From Trichaptum fuscoviolaceum (taxonomy: Eukaryota > Basidiomycota > Agaricomycetes > Hymenochaetales > Trichaptaceae): DNA of 64,000 bases. The notes below the pieces were generated by a model. The model made no database searches. It saw only the letters and a list, made by a program, of their open reading frames with translations, and was not told the DNA's origin. Below, piece after piece: positions 23,401 to 34,303 of the stretch. Position 1 is the first letter of the stretch; each line of letters opens with the position of its first letter. The DNA lies in contig CAJSYZ010000009.1 of the NCBI GenBank assembly GCA_910574455.1, positions 2,559,040-2,623,039 of the forward strand. Direction: 5' to 3'. The translations under genes and the position numbers were made by a program.

Positions 23401-24347
23401 GGGCTTTCATAGATACACGACAAGAAAACTGGGCCGGATTACTTCCAATGGCAGAGTTCGCGCACAACACGAAAGCGCACGCGGCAACACGACAATCCCC
23501 GTTCGCGCTTGTCTACGGCTACAATCCCGAATTCACGATTGCCCCGAGCGACGGCCTGTCCACGGTCCCCGCCGCGGACGCACGACTACAGGAGCTTCAG
23601 CAGGCACAGGAAGAGGCAAGAGCGGCTTTGGAGGTTGCGGCAGAGCGCATGAAGCAGCACTACGATCAGGCCAGGAACGAGGCCCCGCAGTACGCAGTCG
23701 GGGATAAAGTATGGCTTGAGGCGACGAACGTTCGGCGACCAGGAGCGCGCAAATTATTACCGAAACGACTAGGGCCGTATAAAGTGAAGGCAAAGCTAAG
23801 TGACCTCACCTACGAACTCGAACTCCCCGCGTCGCTGAAGATTCATCCCGTATTTCACGTATCGCTGCTCTCGCCATACCACGAAGACGACATTCCCGGT
23901 CGAACGCAACCCCCGCCGCCCCCAGTCGAAGTAGAAGGAGATCTGGAGTACGAGGTGGAAGAGGTTCTGGATGCTAGACGGTTTAGACGGAGATTTGAAT
24001 ATTTGGTACGATGGAAGGGATATTCGAGCGCGGAAGATACATGGATTCCCGCAAAGGATATGGGTAATGCAAAGGCTAAAATTCGCAGTTTCTATCGAAA
24101 ACACCCGGACGCCCCTCGAGAAGTCAACGCTATCGAGCTCTGTGACCTGAGCAAGATTCAAGCTTGGCGCCCCGGAGTTGCGCCTTTGGAGGGGGGTAAT
24201 GTCGAGATCCCGGGCTCCTCTTCTCATTTCCCGCACTTTCCCGCCAAGGATCCCGACATGAGCAGACAAACCCGCGGGGAGAATCCCGCCATTGGATTCC
24301 CCGCGCGAAACCTCATTCCCGAATCGCACGATCCCATGCTCACGTGA
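20418..24347 (+). pseudogene. E2 Pol, broken by a 1-nt insertion
   Basis: The -1 frame relative to gag runs from the gag end to 22438, and the +1 frame takes over to 24347. Comparison with E1 (SDHKNLLFF) shows an extra G at about 22418 in the RNase H domain. Protease LDSGASGTF, RT KKKDGTLRMVVDYR with YLDD, an HHCC finger, integrase D-D-E with ISDRGPQF and TERVNQELEQ, and a chromodomain (YLVRWKGYSSAEDTW) are all recognisable. No stop precedes the LTR, so the frame runs about 49 codons into the 3' LTR before ending at 24347. Confidence 0.9.
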
Positions 24348-25015
24348 CTTATCCCGCACCACCGTCCCGGCAACCATGCACGCATACACACACTCATTTA
24401 CGACGACCCGCCACGGCACACGTACATTCACTTATCAACATACGCTCATTAATCCGTTAGTACCTCAAGGGACGACCTGCAACAGTCTGGCATACCTAGT
24501 CTGGCTAGTCGCGGCCCCGGACCGGACGCTGACGTCCACGGACAGGCCGTAGCCATCTGGAGAGACGGGATAGACATGCCTAGCAGCGCGGTCGTAGCAT
24601 GTATCGTTTGTAGTAGATAGGTGCGCATTGCGCAAGGACACTTAGCGTAGATTAACTATACAGTCTTTACGAAGTAGATAAATAGCTGTAGGCATCGTAA
24701 GGAGCACCCCACTTTTGACCTCTTGTGGAGTGCTTCCTTAGGTGCGATCTCTCTCTTTTCTCCTGTGTAGTTAGTTGCGCAATACTTACTTGTGGAGTGC
24801 TTCCTTAGGGATCCGCTTACTTGACGTTCAAAGCAGTGAAGAGTCCTAGCTGGCCTTGAGAATCCCGCGACGCGCCTGGATAGAATCCCGCGCGTTTCCC
24901 GCCTGAATTCCCACGCTCGTTCCCAGTCGCGAATCCAGATTCCCGAACGCGGGTTCTTGTCGCGAATTCCAGTTTCCCGAACTGTTTCCCGCTACAATTC
25001 CCGACGGTCGTAACA
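24200..25015 (+). repeat. 3' LTR of E2
   Basis: 816 bp, preceded by the GGAGGGGGGTAA polypurine tract and followed by the GTTTG duplication. No mismatch to the 5' LTR noticed. Confidence 0.95.
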
Positions 25016-25777
25016 GTTTGGTCTCCTTCCAATTGGGACCGGTTCGCCCGAGCAGGCGCGGTTTGCCAGGGAAGCCAAGGTAGTAACCTTTCTGCTCCTC
25101 TTCTGACACATGTGTTCGTCGTGGGAGATAAGCGTGAGGATTTTGCGCGAGAATCGTATTCACAACCGCTGAAGACAGGACGGACTTGGTTTGCTGTGAC
25201 TTCAAGTCTGGTTGAAGGGATGCGAGAGGAATTGATAGTAGGAGGCTTCCCCCCTCCGAGTCTAAGGAACTCGTGACGGTGAATGACCCACGGGCAGGGC
25301 CACCGGCAATGATAAATCGTTCCCCCGAACCTTGTCCTTGCACAGGTTTGTCATCAGTAATCGCAGTTTCTGGGGCCTGTGAAACTGGTAACGGGTTAAG
25401 TACCAATCAGTTTCGCCAGTGTCAGTGAAGGGAAGGAAGGACTCACTTTCAGTCGGCATTGATGAAGAATGTCCTCCTGCAGCTTCTTCAACGTTAACCC
25501 CTAGGGCCTGCAAAACTAGAGATGGGTGATGCAGTAATCAGTATTGCCAGTGTCAGTGAAGGAAGGCATAGGACGCACATTGCGCACTGAAAGGTGGCAT
25601 TGTATCTCCCAGTACATCTTCGTCTTGTACTATTGGGGTAGTCAGCAATCAGTATTGCCTGTGACAGAGATGGAGAACGCAGAACTCACATCCGCGTCGG
25701 TCATTGTTTGCTCTACTAGTAGTATTCCTTGGATGTGGCCCTGGCAAGCCTGGAGGTTGGGGGGCGGTGGATGTCAT

Positions 25778-26385
25778 AGTGGTAGTACTGGTAGTAGTTG
25801 CTGGTTACTAGTAAGTAGTAGAAGTGAAAACAAGAGACTACTACTAAATAAATAGTAGTACTAGTAGTACGTCACTGCCAGCAGAGCCTGAGGGTTCCGA
25901 GGCCAGTGAGTGCCAGTCTTTTATACAACTTCAACTCATCATTCACACGGTGCGGCGCCACCGTGACTCCGAGTCCGAGTCCAACTCCGAGTCGGACAGG
26001 CTCGGAGTCACTGCCAGTGCCAGTGGTGCCACCGTGACTGCCAGTGGCACTGGCACTCAGGTGGCACCATGCACTCACTGGCACCTGAGGCTGAGGCTGC
26101 CACTGAAGGAGCCTTAACCTGAGGTGGCTGAGAAGTAACTTGAATTCAAATTCAATGATAATGTGGAGTACAAATCATGAGGCTACTACTACTACTAGTA
26201 ACTTCAACTTGAAGTTGAAGCAAACTTTGAACGCAACACGCCATTCAAGAAAATGACAAACATCATACTAGTAGTAGTTGACCAGGAAGATAAAGATCAA
26301 GCAGCTCGTTGCATCCAAACCCTTCAAGTTGTCCTGTCACGGTACTCGTACACGGATACCTCCAAATCCGCCATTGCCAGTGGCT
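25778..26385. other. Intergenic DNA with dense short-motif repeats
   Basis: Between two minus-strand genes. Contains runs of CTACTAGTAG, TCCGAGTC and GCCACTGGCACTGG words, especially at 25860-26100. No gene seen. It probably holds the promoter of the protease-like gene just upstream of 25777. Confidence 0.55.
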
Positions 26386-27487
26386 TCACTGTGTGATCGT
26401 CTGAGTTGACACATCTGTGAGCTGCTGCACGCCTGCGCCTAAAATCCGAAGTACCAAAGAATCAATGGGTAGTTCATCCTCAGCCTGCGAGTTGGCGCCT
26501 AGTAAGATGGACCGCAACTTCTGGCCCCAAAAACGCCCACTGATATGCGACTCATTGAAATTCCGGCCGTAAGGCTTGTTTTGATCCGCTATCTCGCATA
26601 ATGTGAGCAGTCGGGTTTTTACAGGTTCGGGGAAAACATCCTTTTGCACTTTCAAGATGTCCTCAGCATTCTCAACAAATGTGCGAAGGCCAGCGGGGTC
26701 ACTGATTTCAGAGCGGTCATGGGCAACCTTGTTTAAAAACATTCGGAATCGTGTGTCGTTGAAAATGTCAGGGACGAGTTCGTCTACCAAGATAATTCTC
26801 ATCGCAGTGTCGAGGGTTAAAGCCTTCTCCCTATGCTCATTACGTCGATTCAATAGCCGCCGTAGTCTCAAATCATCGGGAGACACGCTTGTGTCTTCAC
26901 GGGCTTTGGGGATGGGTTCGTTCGTCTGACCCGCTTTCAGGTCGGCGGATGCCATTGGCACGGTGGCCTCCATTTTCAGGCATAAACGGTTGAAGTATTC
27001 TTGCATCTCCTTCAACGCGACATTGACCTGCGGCACTTTGAGAGTCCCGCCTACAGCCACGCACGGTATATCCTCCGGGCCCACGTACTCTTGCCCGTCC
27101 AGCTCAGCCATCCTGGCAAAGTGGTCCTCGAAGTGGAACTTTACCATCAAGCCTTTGAACCGATGTTCATACATTTGGTCGTCAAAGAGATAGCCGGTAA
27201 AATCCTTATCCAGTATTACTTTCGCGTTTGTGTTTCAGGCCGCGTCGGCATCCAGCAAATCAATAGTCTGAGGATCCATCGGGTTCCTTTCCAGCTGGCT
27301 TAGCCGGCGATCGAGGAGGAAGAATAGTCTTCGGTGAAATTCGAAGACTATAAAAAATCGGACCAGGAAAAATTTGAACTGGTCGACGATTGATGCGTTA
27401 AGTGGTGGCTGCCAGGAGTATGGTGTCGCCGTCTTTTCCTTCGATGCATCCTCCGACACATCCACAGCCTCGAACTCATCCTTTCCA

Positions 27488-27562
27488 TTTCCCTTTCCCT
27501 TTCCCTTTCCCTTTCCCTTTCCCTTTCCCTTTCCCTTTCCCTTTCCCTTTCCCTTTCCCTTC
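27488..27562 (-). repeat. Coding hexamer tandem repeat (CCCTTT/AAAGGG)n
   Basis: About a dozen uninterrupted 6-bp units that read as a (Gly-Lys)n tract inside the last exon of the coiled-coil gene. The unit keeps frame at any copy number, so repeat-length polymorphism would not disrupt translation. Confidence 0.9.
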
Positions 27563-28778
27563 CCCTTTCCTTCATCATTTCCCTTCGCATACGCCTCTGT
27601 CAGCTCTAACTCTGCCAAGGACTTGGTGATGTCGACAATCAGGTCGTCGAATAGATGCCTTGGAATGATAGCAATGTCATTAGACAGGATTGTCGCTGGG
27701 CCCTGAGCTATGCCACTCATGCCGACTTTGCCTGTACGTCGTCCTTCCTTTAGCTTCTTGCCCGGCCCAGGTGATAGGGTTGCGAACTTCATGTAGAGTT
27801 GTTCAACCTTGTTCAAAAAATTTCGAATCATAAAACCACTTTCGCCAGTAACGTCATAAGGGATGACCTGTTTTGGAGAGAAGAATCCTTTCTCTAATGG
27901 GAACGCAATTATGAAGCTTTTCATGACGACTACCCTATTGTCCTCGCAGAGGGTGCGTATCTTACTGCTGGCTTTGGCGGCTTCGTTCTGGGTGAGATCC
28001 TGTGAGCTTCATTTGTTTTACGATAGCAGCTCAAAATTGGCTTACCCCTTTGGCGGCTGCCGCACTAATCTGTAAGTCGTGTACTGTGTATACAAGACCC
28101 TTCACTGTCTCCTGCAAACACTTGTAAGTCCCAGCCATCTCCTCGAGTGTCACTTTGTCCGCCTTCGAGTCCAATTCCTCAGTCACATCAACGAATGCGT
28201 CTTCAATAGCCCGTATATGTCCTACAATCCGCTGTTCCTTTTCTAGTGACTGCTTTCAATAATTTTCCAGGTTAGTGAGCCTGCGCGAAGTCACGGCGAA
28301 GAGACTCTCCTGAGCTGAAGCTCTCGCGATTAGGGTGTAATCTTGAGCGAGCTGTTTCTTTAGAGCTTCAATAGCGTCCTCATGCTTTTTCAATTGCTCC
28401 TCATGTATATCCTTCTCCTTGTGAAGCTGGAGTGAGTCAGTCGCCCGGCTGAAGTTGGCTTCTGAGAGGTTTGATTCGACATTTGAGATAAGTTTTTTGG
28501 TTTTCATCAACTCATTCTGCAAAAGCTTTAATTGCTCCTGATCACTGTCCCGCTTATTTATCAGGAGTTCCCTATGCCTCCGTTCGAAATCTTCCTTTTC
28601 ATCTCGAAGCCTTCTTTCTTTCTCCTCAGTGTCGATCCGAAGTTGCTCTAGCTCTTTCATAGAGGCTAAGGCCTTCATGATATTGTCGTAGGGGGAACGG
28701 CCGATGTGTTTGTGGATGTTGCTGCCACTGTCAGATGATCAGAATCGGATGCGTACTCAGGCTGGCGCCGTAACTCAC

Positions 28779-29032
28779 GACTCGGATACGTCAGCTTCAT
28801 GTTCCGACACCTTCAAGTTCAAGTTTCCGGCCTCACTGGCATGTAATTCCGTGACTTCGCCACTTGATGCGTGCATTCCAAATTCGAGAATGGTCAGACT
28901 CGGACGCGCACTCAGGCTGATACCGTTACTCACGACTCGGATTCGGCGTCAGCTTCCAGCACTGGCACCTTACTGGTACTAGCCTCACAGTCACTAGCAG
29001 CCTGAGCGGTATGTGATTCCAAGACTTCGCCA
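28779..29032 (-). repeat. Tandemly duplicated phase-2/phase-2 exons
   Basis: Exons 29032-28934 (99 nt) and 28862-28779 (84 nt) of the coiled-coil gene both begin TGGCGAAGTC and end with a Ser-Glu-Ser-type end followed by GTGAGT. Both are divisible by three with 2-2 phase, so either could be skipped or added without loss of frame. Intron sequence is duplicated too: each donor is followed by a CAGCCTGA word about 10 nt on. Confidence 0.7.
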
Positions 29033-29426
29033 CTGCCAGTGGGCCAAATTTAAGAGTCAGAATCAGGCGCATAGTAATCAGGCTGAGACCGTCACTCACG
29101 GTTTGTCTGGAAGTCCGTTTGCAATTATTACAGCTGCGCGTGCTGCTAGGTCTGTCTTTTTTGTTCCGGGTTTCTCCACCCATGCTTGCAAGATGAATTT
29201 TATACGGTCAAGGACGTTTGCCAAGTAAATATCCTCCTTCGCAACGGGGTGTGAACCCAATCCTATACTAGCCGCTGTTTTTAGTAAAGGAATGGAAATT
29301 AGTAGTGAATATTTCAGACAACTGTCAGTATACCATGACGATATACGGACCATTAACAATATGGTGAGCCCTACTATCAGTGTTTCCTGTGCCGGACATA
29401 AATACGTTGAAAGTATCTGATGCCAT

Positions 29427-30750
29427 GTTCAAGTTGATGTTTTTTCTGCTATGTATTGATAAAAGTTGCGGCGGGCTGGGGCACAGAGACAGCCAGCGCA
29501 GTTTAGTTCAAGTTTCAGGTTCAATTTGACTCTGGATGGGTATTGGGTTACTGCTAAAGCCTAGTCCGGACGCTCACTACTAGTAGTAGCAGGCTGAAGT
29601 TCAAGGACTCGGAGTTGCCACTGGCACTGGTGACTGCAAGTCGGAGTCACTGTGACGCACGCGGCGGTGACGAGTCAGCGGTTCAAGTTCAACTTGAATC
29701 TGGCTGCCAGTGGCAGCTACTACTACTACTACTATACTAGTACTACTAGTAGTGCACGGCGCCGGTGACTCAGCACGACTTTGAAGTTCAAGTTGCTGCT
29801 GGCAACGGCCCGTTTCGAACTCCGGACAGGAAGTCCCCTGTCACTGCCAGTGCCTGCCAGCCTGCCAGTGAGTGCCAGTGAGTGACAATCTCCGAGTCTA
29901 CCACTGTTAGTAATACTACTAGTAGTAGTATTAGTAGTATTAGAGCTCTAGTTGTAGTACTAAAATACATACATGTGCGGAACATCCGATTCCGGCTCTG
30001 AACAAGTTCCGGCCACTGGCACTGGCAGACGATCTTCAAGGCCTGGCTGAGCTTCAGTTGAGGAGGGCCGGTGACAAGCACAATGATATGGGCTTCGTAA
30101 GTAGTTGCGACAGATGGGGCAGAATCCGGGTTCTTGAGAGCTGAACCGACATCCAGAAGTAGAGGGGATTCAAGGCCTGACACACCTGAGTTCGGATAGC
30201 AAGAGAGCGCCGGAAGGGCCTACTACTACTACTACTACTATAGTACTACTACTACTAGTAGTAGGCCAACACCGGCAGCCTCACTCACTGGGCTGGCAGG
30301 CTGACCTGATCCCGGGCCGGGTCCTGCCACTGGCAGTGGCAGTGGCAGTGGCACAAACTTGAACGTGGCTCAAATTGTCCCGATATAACTGAAGGACCAA
30401 GTCGCCAGAGGCCTTTATCGAGGGTCCCACAAATTGGCAGTCTGCTGAGTTTCCGCTGAGTGAGAGTTCACTAAAGTTAGTACTAGTAAGTTAGTAACTA
30501 CCGCCTGTCATCATTCACTCACACCAATGTGACTGGCACTGGTACTCACTGGCAGGCTCAGCCAGAGGATGATGACCGATGATGCCCCTATAGATCCACG
30601 CCGTTCACACGGCGCTTAAACTTGAACCATCCTTCGTCAACAAGCCTTGCTTTTCTTTCAATTACTACTCTCCGCCGCTGGTAGTGGCACGCCATTACTG
30701 GTATTTCTTACCATTGAGGCTCGAAGTTAGGTTACTGTCAAACTCCCAGC
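29427..30750. repeat. Intergenic DNA dominated by simple-motif clusters
   Basis: CTACTACTAC/AGTAGTAGT runs at about 29697-29755, 29907-29945 and 30219-30264, with CACTGGCAGTGGCAGTGG-type runs at about 29855-29890 and 30326-30355. No supported gene. This is a shared upstream region of two divergent genes (minus at 29426, plus at 30751), so both promoters should lie here. Confidence 0.65.
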
Positions 30751-32619
30751 ATGTCAAGTTCCGAATGCGGGGACGAAACTTCAGGCTCTCGCTCGGATAC
30801 AGATGACAAGTCAGTCTCTAGCCCGGATACAGATGATGAGCAGAGCGTTTCAGAATTCACCATACCTGGTACTCGCGACAGTAGTAGCTCAAAGCGCTCG
30901 ATTGTTGATGGGTCCGACTCCGAGTCTGGCACCGACTGGGAACAGGATGCATTTCTCGAACTTATCGATTTCGGTAGGGATCATATTGCTTACTTACTAC
31001 GCAGCTTGGCTTATCTTTGGTGAATTGACAGAGGACTTACCCCGAGGCTTTCAGTCAAAACTATTTATCGATAGCACCGTGGTCCAATCAATCGTCAAAA
31101 GTTTGTCGTCCAAGATAAAGCGTGCAGACCGCGTCGGATTCTTGTCGGAGGACTTTCAGGAAACGCTTCACCTGGCTGAGCGCCTAGGGATGTGCTTTGA
31201 TTCAGCAAATATGAGGATCCTTAAGAGGGATAGGGAGATTCAAGCTCTGCGGAGAAAGATGGAGAGGGCGATAGATCAGCTTGAGTCCAATACATTTCAG
31301 TACACGGACATGCTCTTCAAACTCACTGAAGAGCTAGCGATCTTCAAGCATCACATGGTAAGCCCAGGCTGCATCTTGGACTTGAAATAAACTCTGACTT
31401 AATCATTTCTAACTTCTCGTCCTATTCTTCTCGGTGATATACAGTCTGAGCCGCTTCATCTGCTTATCAACAAACGTGTGGATGAATTCAGACTTGCTGT
31501 CGCCACAGCCTTCATATCTGTTCTTCCCGGCGCATTTCCGTCAAGAAAACTCTCCAATATTTTTACTGGGGGCGTCATCTGGGACTACTTTTTGACTTGC
31601 TTAGTAACCCATTATCATTCACACCATACAATCCTGCGCTGGCAAATTCGACTTGAGGATAGTAAGGAGCTCGGCAATCGTTGGATACAGACGAAATCTG
31701 TCTTCTCTGCGATAAGGATTGACATCTCAAAGACACAGAGCTCGGGAGAAATATTCGTCATGAACTCGCTACTCAATTGAAGCACTTTACGACAGTCATG
31801 GCTATGAATCTCGAAAGATCTGAACGCAAACCCCGAAATCCCAGGCTTGCGCTTAAGTTCTTCCTGCCCCTTCTTATTTGGTCCTATAACGAATGCAAGG
31901 ATTGGGTAGCCGCCTTAGACGAATGCAGTTCGGGACAACAGTCAGAGTCAACCAACATTCGACTCTCGGAAACAGAAGTCAATTGTTCTGCCACTCAGAC
32001 GAAGGCTGTCTTTCAAGCCGGAACAGCACGTGATGCACGGCGTCAATGGAAACATGAACTTGAACGTGCCGGTGGAGAGGGTGCTCTGTCCGACATTCAA
32101 CAACTCATTCAGAAGTCAATGGATATTCTTGGCGCCGACTCGGCTGACGGCGTAGCATCCTCGTTGAAGATAAATCGACAACTCCTGCGCAAATATGGAG
32201 ACCGTTCGGCCATCCTGAGCAGGTTCAATTGGATCAGGAAATGCTTAATTATCCTCTCTGACGACTTGCTCTTGGATATGCTCCTCAAAAATGATGGTGC
32301 AATGCGTCGGTTTACGATGAAGATGGATGCCTCTAAAATAGGGATTATCGAAGCGAGTCAGGGCATTGGACAATTTGACAATGCCGATTACAAAGATACA
32401 GACGAGGAAAATCTGGACAGGTCCACCCACTTGTTCCTCAAGGATATCGAGCACATGGAGCATCTTGAAGCCCTTGTTCCGACAGAAGAGAATATTGACT
32501 CTCTCGTCTTGAAAACAGTCAACAATCTACTTCATGAGTATGGTCCATTCTATTTAACGGATTATGGAATCCTATTTGCTCTTCTCGACAAATTGGACCC
32601 TATCCCACACCAGTACTGA
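30751..32619 (+). CDS. Hypothetical protein, four exons
   Basis: Exons 30751-30973, 31032-31357, 31445-31661 and about 31733-32619, roughly 550 residues. Introns are 58, 87 and about 71 nt, and every junction restores the frame. The last acceptor could instead be 31738. The N-terminus (MSSSECGDETSGSRSDTDD) is Ser/Asp-rich and probably disordered. A predicted helical part follows (RDREIQALRRKMERAIDQLE, coiled-coil-like), then a long, mostly helical C-terminal region without known motifs. No signal peptide or clear membrane segment. It is divergently placed to the coiled-coil gene across an intergenic region of about 1.3 kb. Function unknown. Confidence 0.7.
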
Positions 32620-33663
32620 TATAAGTACGGCAGTGTACTAGCTGACGGTTACAAATTGATCCATTGGTCACCGGCACACCATTTTGGCTGAGGCCCAAGG
32701 ACAAGTTTTTTTTCGTTCATGGACAAATATTATGTTTAAGGATTTGTACTCTTACTATTTAATGGTTTACTCTATGGTGATCCACTTACTCTTCTCTCTT
32801 CAGACTCTACTCTTTACAAGTCAGCTCTGTACTATAAGTACTAGTATTCAAGTTAGAAACCACTACCGCCAATAAATCTTCTTGAATATGACAAAATAAT
32901 ATTTAATAATATTCATATACTTATCTTTATGACAGGTGCTCAACATGAACTTGAAGTCGTAGTACTACAGTACTACTACTCAGCCTAGTAGTGGTACATT
33001 TTGAAGTTTAAAGTACTCATATTCAAGTTTTTTTTTTGATATTTCATACTATGCAAGTCGGGAACTGCAGTGATACACCACTATCAGCATGAGGCTACTC
33101 AATCATCCTCCATCATATCTACGCTTTCCTCTGAAGCGCTTCATGTGTACTAGTATACAGTATTACTACTATGCTAATCGTACTATTTGTAACTTCAAGT
33201 TCAAAACATAGCTAACTTGGAGAGGAAAGCATGCCTCTTTCCGGATGCCAATGGGGAACTTCTGGCCTGAGGTAGGTCACTGGCATGATCCGACTCGGCG
33301 AGTCAGTTCGAGCTTGAGTCCGCTGATGGCAATGTGAGCTTCTCGAGAGTTTGTTTTTTACTAGGTCATAACTAGTACTGTCATTTTATTATATCTTAAC
33401 ACTGAATTTGTCGTACTGTTTCAAGTTGTAACTTCGAGCCAACGTACTAGTAGCTACCAGTGAGTGGAAACTTGAAGCATGCCTCAGGCTCTTTCCGGAT
33501 TCAAGTTGAGAACTTCCGGCCTGAGGTAGTACTACTACTAGTAGTAGTAGGTCCGAGTCATTGGTTCGAGTCAAATGCCAGTGTTCAACTTGAAAGCACT
33601 CAGGCTTTCAAGTTGGATTGGTGTTATGTAAAAAAATTTGTACCAATAGTACTGTACTAGTAC
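32620..33663. other. Intergenic, AT-rich, no gene seen
   Basis: Contains ACTACTAGTAG clusters and two diverged copies (about 33228-33275 and 33477-33529) of a block with GCATGCCTC, CTTTCCGGAT and CTGAGGTAG. Nothing coding is supported. Confidence 0.55.
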
Positions 33664-34239
33664 TGTCAGGAATCCGCCTCAGGTTATTTTATTTCTTTTA
33701 TTTTTCCTTTATTTTCTTTTACAATCATACTCCGAGTCGGATCCCCGACATGTCCGGTCCGAAACCGGACTTTCTTTAACTCCGATTCTCTTCCTTTTTG
33801 CGTAGATTACTTGCCTGTATGTTTGCAGGCCGCTAGGACAAGCGCCCTGCAAGCAATTCTCTTTTCTTTCTTTCTTCCGCCACTCCGACTCGAACCTCCG
33901 CTCTACCAATGCGGGACCCCGACTAGAGCGGGACCCCGAACTCCGACTTACGTCAGCGGTATAGGTCGGACCTAGTTGGATCAGGGTCCAGTGGCTTGGT
34001 ACTGTATAGTTTTTACCTTTGTTCATCAAAACCGCGGACCCCCCTGCGAAGCACTCCACTTTTGGCCTCTTGTAAAGTGCTTCTCAGGTGATGTGTTTAT
34101 CTTTAGCTCTGATGTGTAGAATAGCTTAATTGACTTGTAAAGTGCTTCTCAGAGTGAGAACCACCGCTCATTGCGTCCGATCGTCGTCTGTGTCCGATTC
34201 AGGGTCTCGAAGGCGAAGGAACCACTCTAGGTCGTAACA
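33664..34239 (+). repeat. 5' LTR of E3
   Basis: Begins TGTCAGGAATCC and ends GTCGTAACA. The U3 part differs strongly from E1 (rich in CTCCGAC words instead of ACGGAC). Bases 34044-34170 match E1 bases 9724-9850 without a mismatch. Confidence 0.9.
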
Positions 34240-34241
34240 TT

Positions 34242-34252
34242 AGGCCAAAAGT
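34242..34252 (+). promoter_or_regulatory. Self-complementary primer-binding site of E3
   Basis: AGGCCAAAAGT, 2 nt after the LTR, complementary to ACTTTTGGCCT at 34058-34068, as in E1. Confidence 0.8.
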
Positions 34253-34303
34253 TTGTTCTTTCGACGCCCTGCGATTGCACTGACCGATTTTTGATCCCTC
34301 TGA

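Larger units (their letters stand above)
18313..25015 (+). mobile_element. E2: complete, very young Ty3/Gypsy chromovirus
   Basis: A 6703-bp element flanked by the 5-bp target duplication GTTTG (18308-18312 and 25016-25020), inserted antisense in the coding exon of the protease-like gene. The two 816-bp LTRs show no difference in any stretch I compared. It has PBS, gag, pol with chromodomain and polypurine tract. One extra G in the RNase H region (about 22418) breaks pol. The element is GC-richer than its surroundings and packed with TCCCG words. Confidence 0.97.
16350..25777 (-). pseudogene. Serine-protease-like hypothetical gene, disrupted by E2
   Basis: With E2 and one target copy removed, the exons are 25777-25690, 25629-25579, 25500-25447 and 25369-16350 (25369-25016 joined to 18307-16350). 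The frame runs unbroken to the stop: 2505 nt, 834 residues. Across the insertion point the protein reads NWKETK then LRKYVGIVGNHRIAHVW. The last third has LFAEPGDSGAIIIDQ (about 16560-16583) and a later Gly-rich segment. GDSG is the nucleophile motif of trypsin-fold (PA clan) peptidases. I could not assign the catalytic His and Asp. The middle is Ser/Thr/Asn-rich and probably a linker. Substrate and location are unknown. In this haplotype the gene is interrupted in its coding exon, so it is at best truncated. Confidence 0.75.
26386..29426 (-). pseudogene. Hypothetical coiled-coil protein, probable pseudogene (in-frame stop)
   Basis: Exons with frame kept: 29426-29351, 29274-29100, 29032-28934, 28862-28779, 28727-28295, 28249-28046, then 27999 downwards. 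Introns are 45-76 nt. The product starts MASDTFNVFMSGTGNT. A long coiled coil of heptad-type charged sequence lies in the exons at 28727-28046. A Gly-Lys repeat comes from a 6-bp tandem repeat, and a globular C-terminal part follows. The last exon has TGA at 27235-27237, but the same frame continues for 283 more codons to a stop at 26386 with clearly coding character on both sides. Either the protein ends at 27235, or the gene carries a nonsense mutation. No family recognised. Confidence 0.65.

Noticed and set aside
27480..27570. Telomere-like repeat (CCCTTT)n
   Set aside because: Basidiomycete telomeres are normally TTAGGG/CCCTAA. This unit is AAAGGG, lies inside a coding exon and keeps frame.
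29788..30183. A 131-codon minus-strand frame with a hydrophobic stretch
   Set aside because: It overlaps microsatellite-like CTACTAGTAG and CACTGGCA runs and has no splice or family support. The hydrophobic part is coded by the repeat itself.
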